This document shows, in pieces, positions 1-10,311 of a stretch of 64,000 nucleotides of DNA (within the stretch, counting starts at the first letter, position 1; every line of letters starts with the position of its first letter). Source of the DNA: Ricordea florida (lineage: Eukaryota; Cnidaria; Anthozoa; Corallimorpharia; Ricordeidae). The notes under the pieces were generated by a model. That model ran no database searches, was not told the origin of the DNA, and was given only the letters and a program-made list of their open reading frames with translations. The position numbers and the translations under genes were made by a program. Location of the stretch: assembly GCA_949710005.1 (NCBI GenBank), contig OX453281.1, forward strand, positions 15,787,149 to 15,851,148, read 5' to 3'.

Positions 1-3000
1 TTAGATAACAAGTAAAATTTTGATTGGAAGGATTAGATTTCCATGTGATGTAAGGAAAGAACGTTTTCTATCATACACATGCGCGCCTCATACATATTGC
101 CTATAGCCCCTACAGCAAAACAAATTCTAAGATATCTCGTGCTGCAGAATCTTTGCAATGCTGAAACGTTGCAGATTTGTAGTATTACGAAAGGGCAATA
201 TCTACGTAGAAAGTAAAATTGATTGTAATTCGCAATCGTATTGTATTTTGGCTGTCAAGATATTTGCTTAAGACAGCTGATTCTATAGCATACTGCTCAG
301 ACAGTACTCAAGTTCATCAAATTAGTCCTCATTACTAAGATTAGGGATAAACATGCAATTTTCACCATCTTGTAGCATTTATAACGTGGTTTAAAATCCA
401 TGTTATGTCGTCATTGTAGTCAATTATTGAAAACAAGATATAATACCAAGAGGTGGTTGCAAGGAAAGTCAGCCTTACAGATTTTGGTTAAAACACCATA
501 TAAGAGATTGTATGGGCAGAAGGACCGTCATCTATGGGGTAAGTTATCGAATCATTTTGAATGTTTTATCTATTTGTAATAGTAGAATATACACTAAGGT
601 TTAGATAACGAGTAAAATTTTGATTACAACGATTAGATTTCCATGTGATGCAAGGAAAGAACGTTTTCTATCATACGCATGCGCACTTTATACATATTGC
701 CTATAGCTCTTACAATGAAAGTAATTCTGCGATATCTCCTCCTGAAAAATCTTTTTAATGCTGAAAAGTTGCAGATTTGTAGTATTAAGAAAGGGCAATA
801 TCTACGTAGAAAGTCAAATTGATTGTAATTCGCAATCGTATTGTAGTTTGGCTGTCAAGATATTTGCTTAAGACAGCTGATTCTATAGCATACTGCTTAG
901 ACAGTACTCAAGTTCATCAAATTAGTACTCATTACAAGAATTAGGGTTAAACATGCTTTTTTCACCATCTTGTAGCATTTAAAACGTAGTTTAAAATCCA
1001 TATATATGTCGTGATTGTTGTCAATTATTGAGGACAAGATAAAATACCAAGAGGTGGTTGCAAGGAAAGTCAGCCTTACAGATTTTGGTTAAAACACCAT
1101 ATAAGAGATTGTATGGGCAGAAGGACCGTCATCTATGGGGGTAAGTTATCGAATCATTTTGAACGTTTTATCTATTTGTAATAGTAGGATATACACTAAG
1201 GTTTAGATAACGAGTAAAATTTTGATTACAACGATTAGATTTCCATGTGATGTAAGGAAAAACTTTTTCTATCATACACATGCGCACTTCATACATATTG
1301 CCTAAAGCCCTTACAATTAGCGTAATTCTACGTAATCTCCTCCTGCAGAATCTTTGCAATGCTGAAACGTTCCAGATTTGTAGTATTAAAAAAGGGCAAT
1401 ATCTACGTATAAAGTCAAATTGTTCGTAATTCGCAATCGTATTACATTTTGGCTGTCAAGATATTTGCTTAAGACAGCTCATTCTATAGCATACTGCTCA
1501 GACAGTACTCAAGTTCATCAAATCAGTCCTAATTACACATATTAGGGTTAAACATGCATTTTTCACAATCTTGTAGCATTTAAAACGTGATTTAAAATCC
1601 ATCTTATGTCGTGATTGTAGTCAATATTGAAGAGAAGATAAAATACCAAGAGGTTGTTGCAAGGAAAGTCAGCCTTACAGATTTTGGTTAAGACACCATA
1701 TAAGAAATTGTATGGGCAGAAGGACCGTCATGTATGGGGGTAAGTTATCGAATCATTTTGAATGTTTTATCTATTTGTAATATTAGGATATACACTAAGG
1801 TTTACATAAAGAGGATAATTTTTATTCCAATGGTTAGATTTCCATGTGATGTAAGGAAAGAACGTTTTCTATCATACGCATGCGCACTTTATACATATTG
1901 CCTATAGTTCTTACAATGAAAGTAATTCTACAGTATCTCCTCCTGCAAAATCTTTGTAATGCTGAAACGTTGCAGATTTGTAGTATTAAGAAAAGGCAAT
2001 ATCTACGTAGAAAGTCAAATTGATTGTAATTCGCAATCGTCGTGTATGTTGGCTGTCAAGATATTTGCTTCAGACAGCTGATTCTATAGCATACTGCTTA
2101 GACAGTACTTAAGTTCATCAAATTAGTCCTCATTACAAGAATTAGGTTTAAACATGCTTTTTACACAATCTTGTAGCATTTAAAACGTAGTTTAAAATCC
2201 ATGTTATGTCGTGATTGTAGCCAATTATTGAGGACAAGATAAAATACCAGGAGGTGGTTGCAAGGAAAGTCAGCCTTACAGATTTTGGTTAAAACACCAT
2301 ATAAGAGATTGTATGGGCAGAAGGACCGTCATCTATGGGGGTAAGTTATCGAATCATTTTGAATGTTTTATCTATTTGTAATAGTAGAATATACACTAAG
2401 GTTTAGATAACGAGTAAAATTTTGATTACAACGATTAGATTTCCATGTGATGTAAGGAAAGAACGTTTTCTATCATACGCATGCGCACTTTATACATATT
2501 GCCTATAGCTCTTACAATGAAAGTAATTCTGCGATATCTCGTCCTGAAAAATCTTTTTAATGCTGAAAAGTTGCAGATTTGTAGTATTAAGAAAGGGCAA
2601 TATCTACGTAGAAAGTCAAATTGATTGTAATTCGCAATCGTATTGTAGTTTGGCTGTCAAGATATTTGCTTAAGACAGCTGATTCTATAGCATACTGCTT
2701 AGACAGTACTCAAGTTCATCAAATTAGTCCTCATTACAAGAATTAGGGTTAAACATGCTTTTTTCACCATCTTGTAGCATTTAAAACGTAGTTTAAAATC
2801 CATATATATGTCGTGATTGTTGTCAATTATTGAGGACAAGATAAAATACCAAGAGGTGGTTGCAAGGAAAGTCAGCCTTACAGATTTTGGTTAAAACACC
2901 ATATAAGAGATTGTATGGGCAGAAGGACCGTCATCTATGGGGGTAAGTTATCGAATCATTTTGAACGTTTTATCTATTTGTAATAGTAGGATATACACTA

Positions 3001-5010
3001 AGGTTTAGATAACGAGTAAAATTTTGATTACAACGATTAGATTTCCATGTGATGTAAGGAAAAACTTTTTCTATCATACACATGCGCACTTCATACATAT
3101 TGCCTAAAGCCCTTACAATTAGCGTAATTCTACGTAATCTCCTCCTGCAGAATCTTTGCAATGCTGAAACGTTCCAGATTTGTAGTAATAAAAAAGGGCA
3201 ATATCTACGTATAAAGTCAAATTGTTCGTAATTCGCAATCGTATTACATTTTGGCTGTCAAGATATTTGCTTAAGACAGCTGATTCTATAGCATACTGCT
3301 CAGACAGTACTCAAGTTCATCAAATCAGTCCTAATTACACATATTAGGGTTAAACATGCATTTTTCACAATCTTGTAGCATTTAAAACGTGATTTAAAAT
3401 CCATCTTATGTCGTGATTGTAGTCAATATTGAAGAGAAGATAAAATACCAAGAGGTTGTTGCAAGGAAAGTCAGCCTTACAGATTTTGGTTAAGACACCA
3501 TATAAGAAATTGTATGGGCAGAAGGACCGTCATGTATGGGGGTAAGTTATCGAATCATTTTCAATGTTTTATCTATTTGTAATATTAGGATATACACTAA
3601 GGCTTAGATAACGAGTAAAATTTTGATTGCAACGATTAGATTTCCATGTAATGTAAGGAAAGAACGTTTTCTATCATACGCATGCGCACTGCATACATAT
3701 TGCCTATAGCCCTTACAATGAAAATAATTCTACGATATCTCGTGCTGCAGAATCTTTGCAATGCTGAAACGTTGCAAATTTGTTGTATTACGAAAGGGCA
3801 CTATATATGTAGAAACTTAAATTGATTGTAATTCGCAATCGTATTGTATGTTGGCTGTCAAGATATTTGCTTCAGACAGCTGATTCTATAGCATACTGCT
3901 TAGAAAGTACTCAAGTTCATCAAATCAGTCCTCATTACAAGAATTAGGTTTAAGCATGCTTTTTACACCACCTTGTAGGATTTAAAACGTAGTTTAAAAT
4001 TCATGTTATGTCGTGATTGTAGTCAATTATTGAGGACAAGATAAAATACGAAGAGGTGGTTGCAAGGAAAGTCAGCCTTACAGATTTTGGTTAAAACACC
4101 ATATAAGAGATTGTATGGGCAGAAGGACCGTCATCTATGGGGGTAAGTTATCGAATCATTTTGAATGTTTTATCTATTTGTAATAGTAGGATATACACTA
4201 AGGTTTAGATAACGAGTAAAATTTTGATTGCAACGATTAGATTTCCATGTGATGTAAGGAAAAAACATTTTGTATCATACGCATGCGCACTTCATACATA
4301 TTGCATAGCCCTTACAATAAAAGTAATTCTACAGTATCTCCTCCTGCAAAATCCTTGTAATGCTGAAACGTTGCAGATTTGTAGTATTAAGAAAGGGCAA
4401 CATCTACGTAGAAAGTCAAATTGATTGTAATTCGCAATCGTATTGTATGTTTGCTGTCAAGATATTTGCTTAAGACAGCTGATTCTATAGCATACTGCTC
4501 AGACAGTACTCAAGTTCATCAAATCAGTCCTCATTACACAGATTAGGGATGAACATGCAATTTTCACCATTTTGTAGCATTTAAAACCTAATTTAAAATC
4601 CATGTAATGTCGTTATTGTAGTTATTATTAAAGACAGGATAAAATAGCAAGAGATGGTGGCACGGAGAGTCAGCCATACAAATTTTGGTTAAAACACCAA
4701 ATAAGAGATTGTATGGGCAGAAGGACCGTCATCTATGGGGGTAAGTTATCGAATCATTTTGAATGTTTTATCTATTTGTAATAGTAGGATATACACTAAG
4801 GTTTAGATAACGAGTAAAATTTTGATTACAACGATTAGATTTCCATGTGATGTAAGGAAAGAACGTTTTCTATCATACGCATTCGCAATTCATACATATT
4901 GCCTATAGCCCTTACAATGAAAGTAATTCTACAGTATCTCCTCCTGCAAAATCTTTGCAATGTTGAAACGTTGCAGATTTGTAGTATTACGAAAAAGCAA
5001 TATCTACGTA
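1..5010. repeat. Satellite array A, about 600-bp unit
   Basis: About 8.3 head-to-tail copies of a unit near 600 bp. The landmark GGTTTAGATAACGAGTAAAA recurs near 600, 1201, 2401, 3002, 4203 and 4800, with variants at 1 and 1800. Each unit also carries conserved blocks such as CATACGCATGCGCACTT, GCAGAAGGACCGTCATC and GGCTGTCAAGATATTTGC. Copies differ by scattered substitutions and small indels. Stretches about 1.8 kb apart (600-1800 and 2400-3600) are almost identical, so there is a three-unit higher-order repeat. No convincing gene lies in the array; short open frames in it are chance and copy themselves with the unit. The array is cut by element 1 at 5010 and runs off the left edge. Confidence 0.95.
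5006..5010. repeat. Target-site duplication of element 1, left
   Basis: ACGTA directly abuts the left TIR and is repeated at 20939-20943. Uninterrupted satellite units have a single CTACGTAGAAAG at this place, so the 5-bp duplication is real. Confidence 0.9.
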
Positions 5011-5216
5011 AGTAGGGGGAAAGTGACAGTTCTAGGCCAGTACTTCAAGACCAAAAACACAAAAATCCAGCACGCTTGCAGGATTCTAAAAATGATACCA
5101 AATCATCTTAAAGGGATTACCTGTACATCCAAACTCATCATGCCCAATCAACGTCAAACTGTCAAAGAGCTCCGCGCCATTGCCAAGGAGCGCAAGATAG
5201 CCAAATATTATAAGAT
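5011..5216 (+). repeat. Left TIR of element 1
   Basis: Matches the reverse complement of 20733-20938 over 206 bp with about ten substitutions. It contains an ATG (5140) that opens the first codons of a SAP-like domain, the same codons that start the terminal gene at the other end. Confidence 0.92.
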
Positions 5217-5262
5217 AATGTTGAATACACTGAGGGGTACTTTCATACTAAACTTGAAATAG
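5140..5262 (+). pseudogene. Orphan SAP-like N-terminus in the left TIR
   Basis: From the ATG at 5140 the TIR encodes MPNQRQTVKELRAIAKERK and a few more residues, a helix-rich SAP/HeH-like start identical in design to the right-end gene at 20393-20809. The frame leaves the TIR at 5216, runs about 15 meaningless codons and stops at 5260-5262. The polymerase that follows is in another frame, open from 5214. Element 2 has a SAP-like domain fused in frame to its polymerase, so this is probably the stranded 5' end of a longer element 1 polymerase gene, lost by deletion or frameshift at the TIR edge. It could instead be a by-product of TIR copying, with no gene ever present. Confidence 0.55.
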
Positions 5263-5300
5263 TAACGGACTCAACTGACACAAATAACTTATTCGATGCA

Positions 5301-8300
5301 ATGACGGGATTACAACTTGAAAATGTCGCGAAGTTTGAAGGTGAACAGTCTGGGTGGCAATTTGATCGAGTTGAGTACTTTGATATACACATTAATCCAT
5401 TTGAGTCTATCTCTGGGACTTCTTACATACCTCTACCAAAGGTTCTGGCTGATAAGAAGGCTATAATCAATGTCAAGAATGAGAAGGACCATGAGTGTTT
5501 CAAGTGGGCGGTGACATCTGCTGTATTTCCCAAAGAGAACCACGGTGAAAGACTGAATGCTGAGATGAAAAAGAATTCTGAGAAGTTTGACTGGACGGGA
5601 ATGGAGTTCCCTGTTACACTAAGGGACATTACCAAGTTTGAAAAGCAAAATCCTTACGCCATTAACGTATATGGATACGAGTCTGGAGTGAACGTTTTTA
5701 GAATCAGTAAACGGCGAGAGGTGACAGTGATAAACTTACTTTTGTTACACAAAGATGAAACGAATCACTACTGTTGGATTAAGAACTTGAGTAGGCTCTT
5801 GTCATCACAAGTTGATAAACACGATGGTAGAAAATACTTTTGCCACAGATGTCTTAACCCATTCAATAAACAATCCTCACTGGACAAGCATCTAGAGTTT
5901 TGCAGCAATCATCAAGCAGTCAAGACGACAGTCCCCATGAACGAAGATGGGAGCCCGCAGTTCTTCGGTTTCAAGAATCACAACAGGAAGATGGAGGTAC
6001 CGTTTGTTGTGTATGCAGATTTTGAGTGCTACACTGAAAAGATGTATACTTGTTATCAAGATGAGGGTAGGAGCTTTACCAATAGATATCAAAAGCATAA
6101 ACCATCAGGTTTCTGTTACCTGATCAAGTGCTTTGATAACGCTATATTCGAACCCAAACTTGTAAGGCACACAGCTGAATCACCATACGAAGATGTACCC
6201 AAGATGTTTATGGAGAGTTTGGAGTCGGATATCAAACAAGTTTATGATAGGTTCAAGCTACCCAAAAATTCTCGTGTCAGTCAGGATGAGAGAATAGCCT
6301 ATGAAAATGCCACACATTGTCATATCTGCGGATCGATGCTTGGCCATGACAAAGTATTGGACCATTGTCATCTTACTGGAAAGTACAGAGGAGCAGCGCA
6401 CCAAGAGTGCAACTTGAATTACAAGGTGCCCAAATTTGTACCAGTTATATTCCATAACCTATCCGGATACGATGGTCATTTATTTGTGAGGAACATAGGG
6501 GAATCGAAAGGTAAGCTGGATTGCATACCAATCAACGATGAAAAGTACATTTCCTTCACGAAAGAGATTGTTGTCGACTCTTACAAGAACAAGAAAGGGA
6601 AAACGGTTGAAATTAAACGGGGAATCAGGTTCATTGATAGCTTTCGGTTTATGGCAGCGGGCCTCAGAAGGTTGGCTGACAACCTACCACAATCTTCTCT
6701 AGTGAATGTAAAGAGTTGGTTTGAAAGGGTGATGGAAGATGGCACAGACTTGCAGTTACTCACTAGGAAGGGGGTATTTCCGTACGATTGGTCTGATGGG
6801 TTTGATAAGCTCAGTGAAACTCACCTCCCACCAAAGCATGAGTTCTACTCGAAGCTCTACAATGCCGAAATATCGGATGAGGATTACCAGCATGCTCAAA
6901 ACGTGTGGAGAGTCTTTGGAATTGAGAGCTTCAGGGAATACCACGACCTTTACCTTGAACTGGATGTCTTATTGTTGGCTGATGTCTTTGAGAACTTCAG
7001 AGAAGTTTGTAGGAAGAACTACGACTTGGATCCAGCTTGGTACTACACTGCACCTGGGTTGGCATGGGACGCGGCCCTGAAAATGACCAATGTGAGATTG
7101 GAACTTTTGAATGACCCTGACATGCTTCTCATGGTTGAGGAGGGCATCCGAGGGGGTATCTCCATGATCTCAACTAGATATGGTAAAGCCAACAATCCAT
7201 ACATGAAAGATTATGACCCATCATTACCAACAAAGTACATCACATATATGGATGCAAACGGTTTGTACGGATGTGCAATGAGTAAACATTTACCAACACA
7301 TGACTTTCGATGGTTGACTGAAGAAGAGCTTGTATTGAAGTGGGAAGATCTACCATGCATACTAGAGGTTAATCTAATGTACCCAAAGCACCTTCACAAA
7401 CTGCATAATGACTATCCATTAGCACCAGAGAGAGTTACGGTAAATGGTGTGGATAAGCTAATTCCAAACCTAAGGGACAAACGAAAATACATTATTCACC
7501 ACGAGACACTGAAACAGTATTTGAGTCTCGGGTTGAAAGTCTACAAGATACACAGAGGCATCACATTCAAAGAGTCCGCGTGGCTGAAGCCCTATATCGA
7601 TCTGAACACCGAACTAAGGACCAAAGCAACAAACGACTTCGAGAAGGACTTTTTCAAGTTGATGAACAACTCAGTCTTTGGGAAAACGATGGAGAACGTG
7701 AGGAACAGAGTGGACGTTCGTTTGGTCACTGAAGAGTCAAAAGCCAAGAAGTTGGTATCGAAGCCGAATTACCACCACAGCACGATCTTTTGTGAGAATC
7801 TAGTTGCAGTACAAATGAAAAAGACAAAGTTGGTGTTGGACAAACCCATTTACCTAGGCTTTTCAGTCCTGGAAATAAGCAAGACGATAATGTACGACTT
7901 CCACTACAACTACATCAAGCCCAAGTATGGTAGCAAGGCCAAGTTGTTATTTACAGACACAGATTCACTGGCATACGAGGTGGAGACGGATGACTTCTAC
8001 AAGGACATTAGCCCAGATGTGAGAGACCGGTTTGACACCAGCAACTACCCTGAAGATCATCCATCCGGCATTGAGGTGGGTGTGAACAAGAAAGTCGGGG
8101 GCATGTTCAAGGATGAAGCGGGTGGCCAACAGATCATAGAATTCGTAGGTCTCAGGGCCAAACTATATTCATATATGATGGATGAGGGAAAGGAGGAAAA
8201 GAAGTGTAAGGGTGTGAAGAAGGCTGTAGTGAAAAAGAGCATAAGCTTCAAAGACTACAAGGATTGCCTCTTCAATCAAAAATCACAGAGGAGGACGATG

Positions 8301-8453
8301 AATATCATCAGGAGTCACCTGCACGACTTGTATACAGAGACTGTGAACAAGGTGGCACTATCATGCGAAGACGACAAAAGGGTGGTAAGGGACGATGGGA
8401 TACACACATATGCATATGGTCACTTTAGGACTCTGATTTCGGTAAAAACTTAA
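5301..8453 (+). CDS. polB: Protein-primed-type family B DNA polymerase (HNH-insert type)
   Basis: Replicates the element. Residues from the ATG at 5301: an N-terminal region with an NVKN...CFKW motif (about 57-69), a C2H2 finger CHRC...HLEFC (about 181-201), exonuclease Exo I VVYADFECY (D240), an HNH/endonuclease VII-like insert CHICG...DHCHLTGKYRGAAH (about 340-375), Exo II HNLSGYD (about 385), Exo III YLELDVLLLAD (about 547), then polymerase motifs A DANGLYG (about 651), B KLMNNSVFG (about 788) and C TDTDS (about 887). The frame is already open from 5214, and residues encoded upstream of the ATG look conserved-like, so 5301 is only the first ATG and the true 5' end is probably lost at the TIR boundary. 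A TFIIB-like gene follows after about 40 bp. Polymerase assignment is firm; whether this copy is functional is doubtful. Confidence 0.93.
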   Translation: MTGLQLENVAKFEGEQSGWQFDRVEYFDIHINPFESISGTSYIPLPKVLADKKAIINVKNEKDHECFKWAVTSAVFPKENHGERLNAEMKKNSEKFDWTGMEFPVTLRDITKFEKQNPYAINVYGYESGVNVFRISKRREVTVINLLLLHKDETNHYCWIKNLSRLLSSQVDKHDGRKYFCHRCLNPFNKQSSLDKHLEFCSNHQAVKTTVPMNEDGSPQFFGFKNHNRKMEVPFVVYADFECYTEKMYTCYQDEGRSFTNRYQKHKPSGFCYLIKCFDNAIFEPKLVRHTAESPYEDVPKMFMESLESDIKQVYDRFKLPKNSRVSQDERIAYENATHCHICGSMLGHDKVLDHCHLTGKYRGAAHQECNLNYKVPKFVPVIFHNLSGYDGHLFVRNIGESKGKLDCIPINDEKYISFTKEIVVDSYKNKKGKTVEIKRGIRFIDSFRFMAAGLRRLADNLPQSSLVNVKSWFERVMEDGTDLQLLTRKGVFPYDWSDGFDKLSETHLPPKHEFYSKLYNAEISDEDYQHAQNVWRVFGIESFREYHDLYLELDVLLLADVFENFREVCRKNYDLDPAWYYTAPGLAWDAALKMTNVRLELLNDPDMLLMVEEGIRGGISMISTRYGKANNPYMKDYDPSLPTKYITYMDANGLYGCAMSKHLPTHDFRWLTEEELVLKWEDLPCILEVNLMYPKHLHKLHNDYPLAPERVTVNGVDKLIPNLRDKRKYIIHHETLKQYLSLGLKVYKIHRGITFKESAWLKPYIDLNTELRTKATNDFEKDFFKLMNNSVFGKTMENVRNRVDVRLVTEESKAKKLVSKPNYHHSTIFCENLVAVQMKKTKLVLDKPIYLGFSVLEISKTIMYDFHYNYIKPKYGSKAKLLFTDTDSLAYEVETDDFYKDISPDVRDRFDTSNYPEDHPSGIEVGVNKKVGGMFKDEAGGQQIIEFVGLRAKLYSYMMDEGKEEKKCKGVKKAVVKKSISFKDYKDCLFNQKSQRRTMNIIRSHLHDLYTETVNKVALSCEDDKRVVRDDGIHTYAYGHFRTLISVKT

Positions 8454-8492
8454 TGATTTAATTATACATATACCCAACTAGACAAAGTCGGT

Positions 8493-9323
8493 ATGGATTA
8501 CGATTCAGATGAAAATTATCACAGCCTTGTCGATCATTTTCAGTCTATGTTCAAGAAAGCTGATGAAGAGGACGAACAGGTTTGTAAGCATGAAAGTGTG
8601 TATAGGGATAAGACAGGGATTGTTGTTTGTAGCCTCTGTAAGACTGAACTAGAACGGATGGACTATTCTAAACATGAATGGATGTACTACTCATCAGTCA
8701 GTAGGTGTGATCTTCGTAGATCAAAACCAAAGGGAGTTCGTAATGTATTCGAGAGACATGACTTGAATGTGTCTTCTATGATGATCGATATCATAGAAGC
8801 CAAGTATCAAGAGATTCTAAAGTTTAAGTGTAAAAATCGCGGTCAGATTCGTACGTCTTTAGTGGCTTTATGCTTGTTTTATACATACCAAGAATTTGGT
8901 GAGTATCGTACGTTAGATTACATTAGGAATTTGTTTGGACTCAAGAAAAGAGCCATGACACGTGGTTTAGAAATGTACTTGGAAGCATTTCCAGAGGTGA
9001 GAACCAACTACATTACACCAGAGAAACTTATTCCCTGGGTAATGAGAGTTACTGGGGTTGATGAATCTCATCAAAGACGTATTTTATCCATTGCCAAGTA
9101 CTTTGGAGCAACATCACAGATTCTTGAGCGCGGTACTAGCGGTGTAGTTGCAGCGGGTATTGTCTTCTTTTACTTATGTATGAACCAGGAATATAAAAAT
9201 CAAATAGGTATGACAAAGAAGATCTTTGCCAGCAAAGTTAAAATTTCGGACATTTCATTGATGAAGACAGTTCGCGAGATGGCTGACATCTCAATGTCAC
9301 TTGAGTACTCTAGAAGGTGGTAA
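8493..9323 (+). CDS. TFIIB-like transcription factor
   Basis: 276 aa. An N-terminal zinc ribbon (CxH...CSLC, about residues 31-52) is followed by two helical cyclin-like repeats. The first centres on RGQIRTSLVALCLFYTYQEF (about 118-137) and the second on SGVVAAGIVFFYLCMN with a helix-turn-helix-like TKKIFASKVKISDISLMKTV (about 215-260). This is the TFIIB/Brf layout used to recruit RNA polymerase to promoters, as found in archaea, eukaryotes and several nucleocytoplasmic large DNA viruses. No introns. It lies between the polymerase and the integrase, and its 3' end overlaps the convergent integrase by 27 bp. Element 2 has no counterpart: its polymerase and integrase stops are one base apart. 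Inference: an imported factor giving the element its own promoter recognition. The alternative is a degenerate host TFIIB-family relative; divergence and context favour the viral-type reading. Confidence 0.72.
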   Translation: MDYDSDENYHSLVDHFQSMFKKADEEDEQVCKHESVYRDKTGIVVCSLCKTELERMDYSKHEWMYYSSVSRCDLRRSKPKGVRNVFERHDLNVSSMMIDIIEAKYQEILKFKCKNRGQIRTSLVALCLFYTYQEFGEYRTLDYIRNLFGLKKRAMTRGLEMYLEAFPEVRTNYITPEKLIPWVMRVTGVDESHQRRILSIAKYFGATSQILERGTSGVVAAGIVFFYLCMNQEYKNQIGMTKKIFASKVKISDISLMKTVREMADISMSLEYSRRW

Positions 9324-10286
9324 TTCAGTATCATCGGGAACAACTTGAAGTTCCTCGCGCACAAATCCTCGCTTCGATACTCCATCTAAATAATACACCA
9401 CTGGTTGATCTGGTGAAATTACTGTTCTCGCTATGTCATAAACCTCAAGGCTCCATACAGGATCAGTGGCTCTTCGTTTGTCACCACCTTCATCTTCACC
9501 GGGCGAATACAAATACCTAACCTCGACTCCCGGGGGCAACCTCTTCTCATTCAAACCCACAGCTCTCTTGTACTCCATAGGCTTAACATCAATCTCTTTC
9601 AATTCCAACGCTTCATCAGGCTCTTTACCTGTGATGCGTGTGGGTTCAGAATTCAAAGTCTTCATAATGGCGGGCAGCCTTTTCACCCAAACCCTGGACC
9701 TAACATCACTCACCATCTCTTGTGCATATTGATGACTAAATAATTTCTCACCAATCGTTCTGTTAGCCTTCTCTACAAAAGCCTGCGCTCGATGATTACC
9801 AGCTTTACTTCGCTGTACGTCTACTTGATGCTTATTCATCAAGTGAGTGACATTACCCATGAATTCTCTACCGGGATCCACCATTAATGTCTTTGGCCAC
9901 TTTAGCCTCCGAGCATAAATCCTCTCAAACGCCCTGGCCACTTCACCACTATCTTTGGAGGTCAGTGCCTCAGCATCCTTGTACCTAGAAGCGATATCAA
10001 CCACAACCAGCGCATAGCGGTATGTTTTTCTTCTCACTGTATCGTGAGGAAGAAACAGCAAGTCCGCCTGATGGATTTGATTTGGTTTGCCAACGACCCA
10101 ATGTGGTCTGGGTATATACCTTGGTGGAGGAACATATATCTGCCACAATGCTTGCTTCTCCAACCAATCTCTAGCAACACTTTCGGTCACTTCAGCCGCA
10201 CTCGCCAACTTTGATATGGCCGAGTATCCTTTCCAGTATCCATCAGTAGAGTAGTATAATCGACTTAAAACATCGTCACTAGACAT
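9297..10286 (-). CDS. int: Retroviral-type (rve, DDE) integrase
   Basis: 329 aa, catalyses insertion of the element. The catalytic core begins near HWVVGKPNQIHQADLLF. The triad is D74 (QAD), D137 (VDPGREF) and E172 (FVEKAN), with 34 residues between the second and third, the retroviral/Maverick spacing. The N-terminus is a short helical region without a clear HHCC finger. The C-terminal third (VRYLYSPG...GFVREELQVV) looks like the small beta-barrel DNA-binding domain usual here. It is very similar to the element 2 integrase throughout, but lacks that protein's extra N-terminal segment. Divergent from the capsid gene, with only 25 bp between the two ATGs, so the promoters must be compact or overlapping. 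The frame is open, so this gene may be intact. Confidence 0.95.
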   Translation of the reverse strand: MSSDDVLSRLYYSTDGYWKGYSAISKLASAAEVTESVARDWLEKQALWQIYVPPPRYIPRPHWVVGKPNQIHQADLLFLPHDTVRRKTYRYALVVVDIASRYKDAEALTSKDSGEVARAFERIYARRLKWPKTLMVDPGREFMGNVTHLMNKHQVDVQRSKAGNHRAQAFVEKANRTIGEKLFSHQYAQEMVSDVRSRVWVKRLPAIMKTLNSEPTRITGKEPDEALELKEIDVKPMEYKRAVGLNEKRLPPGVEVRYLYSPGEDEGGDKRRATDPVWSLEVYDIARTVISPDQPVVYYLDGVSKRGFVREELQVVPDDTELPPSRVLK

Positions 10287-10311
10287 TTACAACAAGATTC
10301 AGTGCATTTAA

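Noticed and set aside
541-560. GTTATCGAATC in each satellite unit as a Pol III B box
   Set aside because: Only a partial match to the B-box consensus and no paired A box or T-run terminator in the right place, so no tRNA or SINE call.
1168-3161. Identical 63-codon open frames on the minus strand at 1168-1359 and 2970-3161, and others in the satellite
   Set aside because: They repeat only because the satellite unit repeats; no start context, no motif, and neighbouring units break them.
4960-5262. A 100-codon frame running from satellite into the left TIR
   Set aside because: Its first part is satellite and target-site duplication, so only the part from the ATG at 5140 can belong to the element.
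6739-7080. A 113-codon plus-strand frame inside the element 1 polymerase
   Set aside because: Overlaps the strongly conserved polymerase frame and has no recognisable motif.
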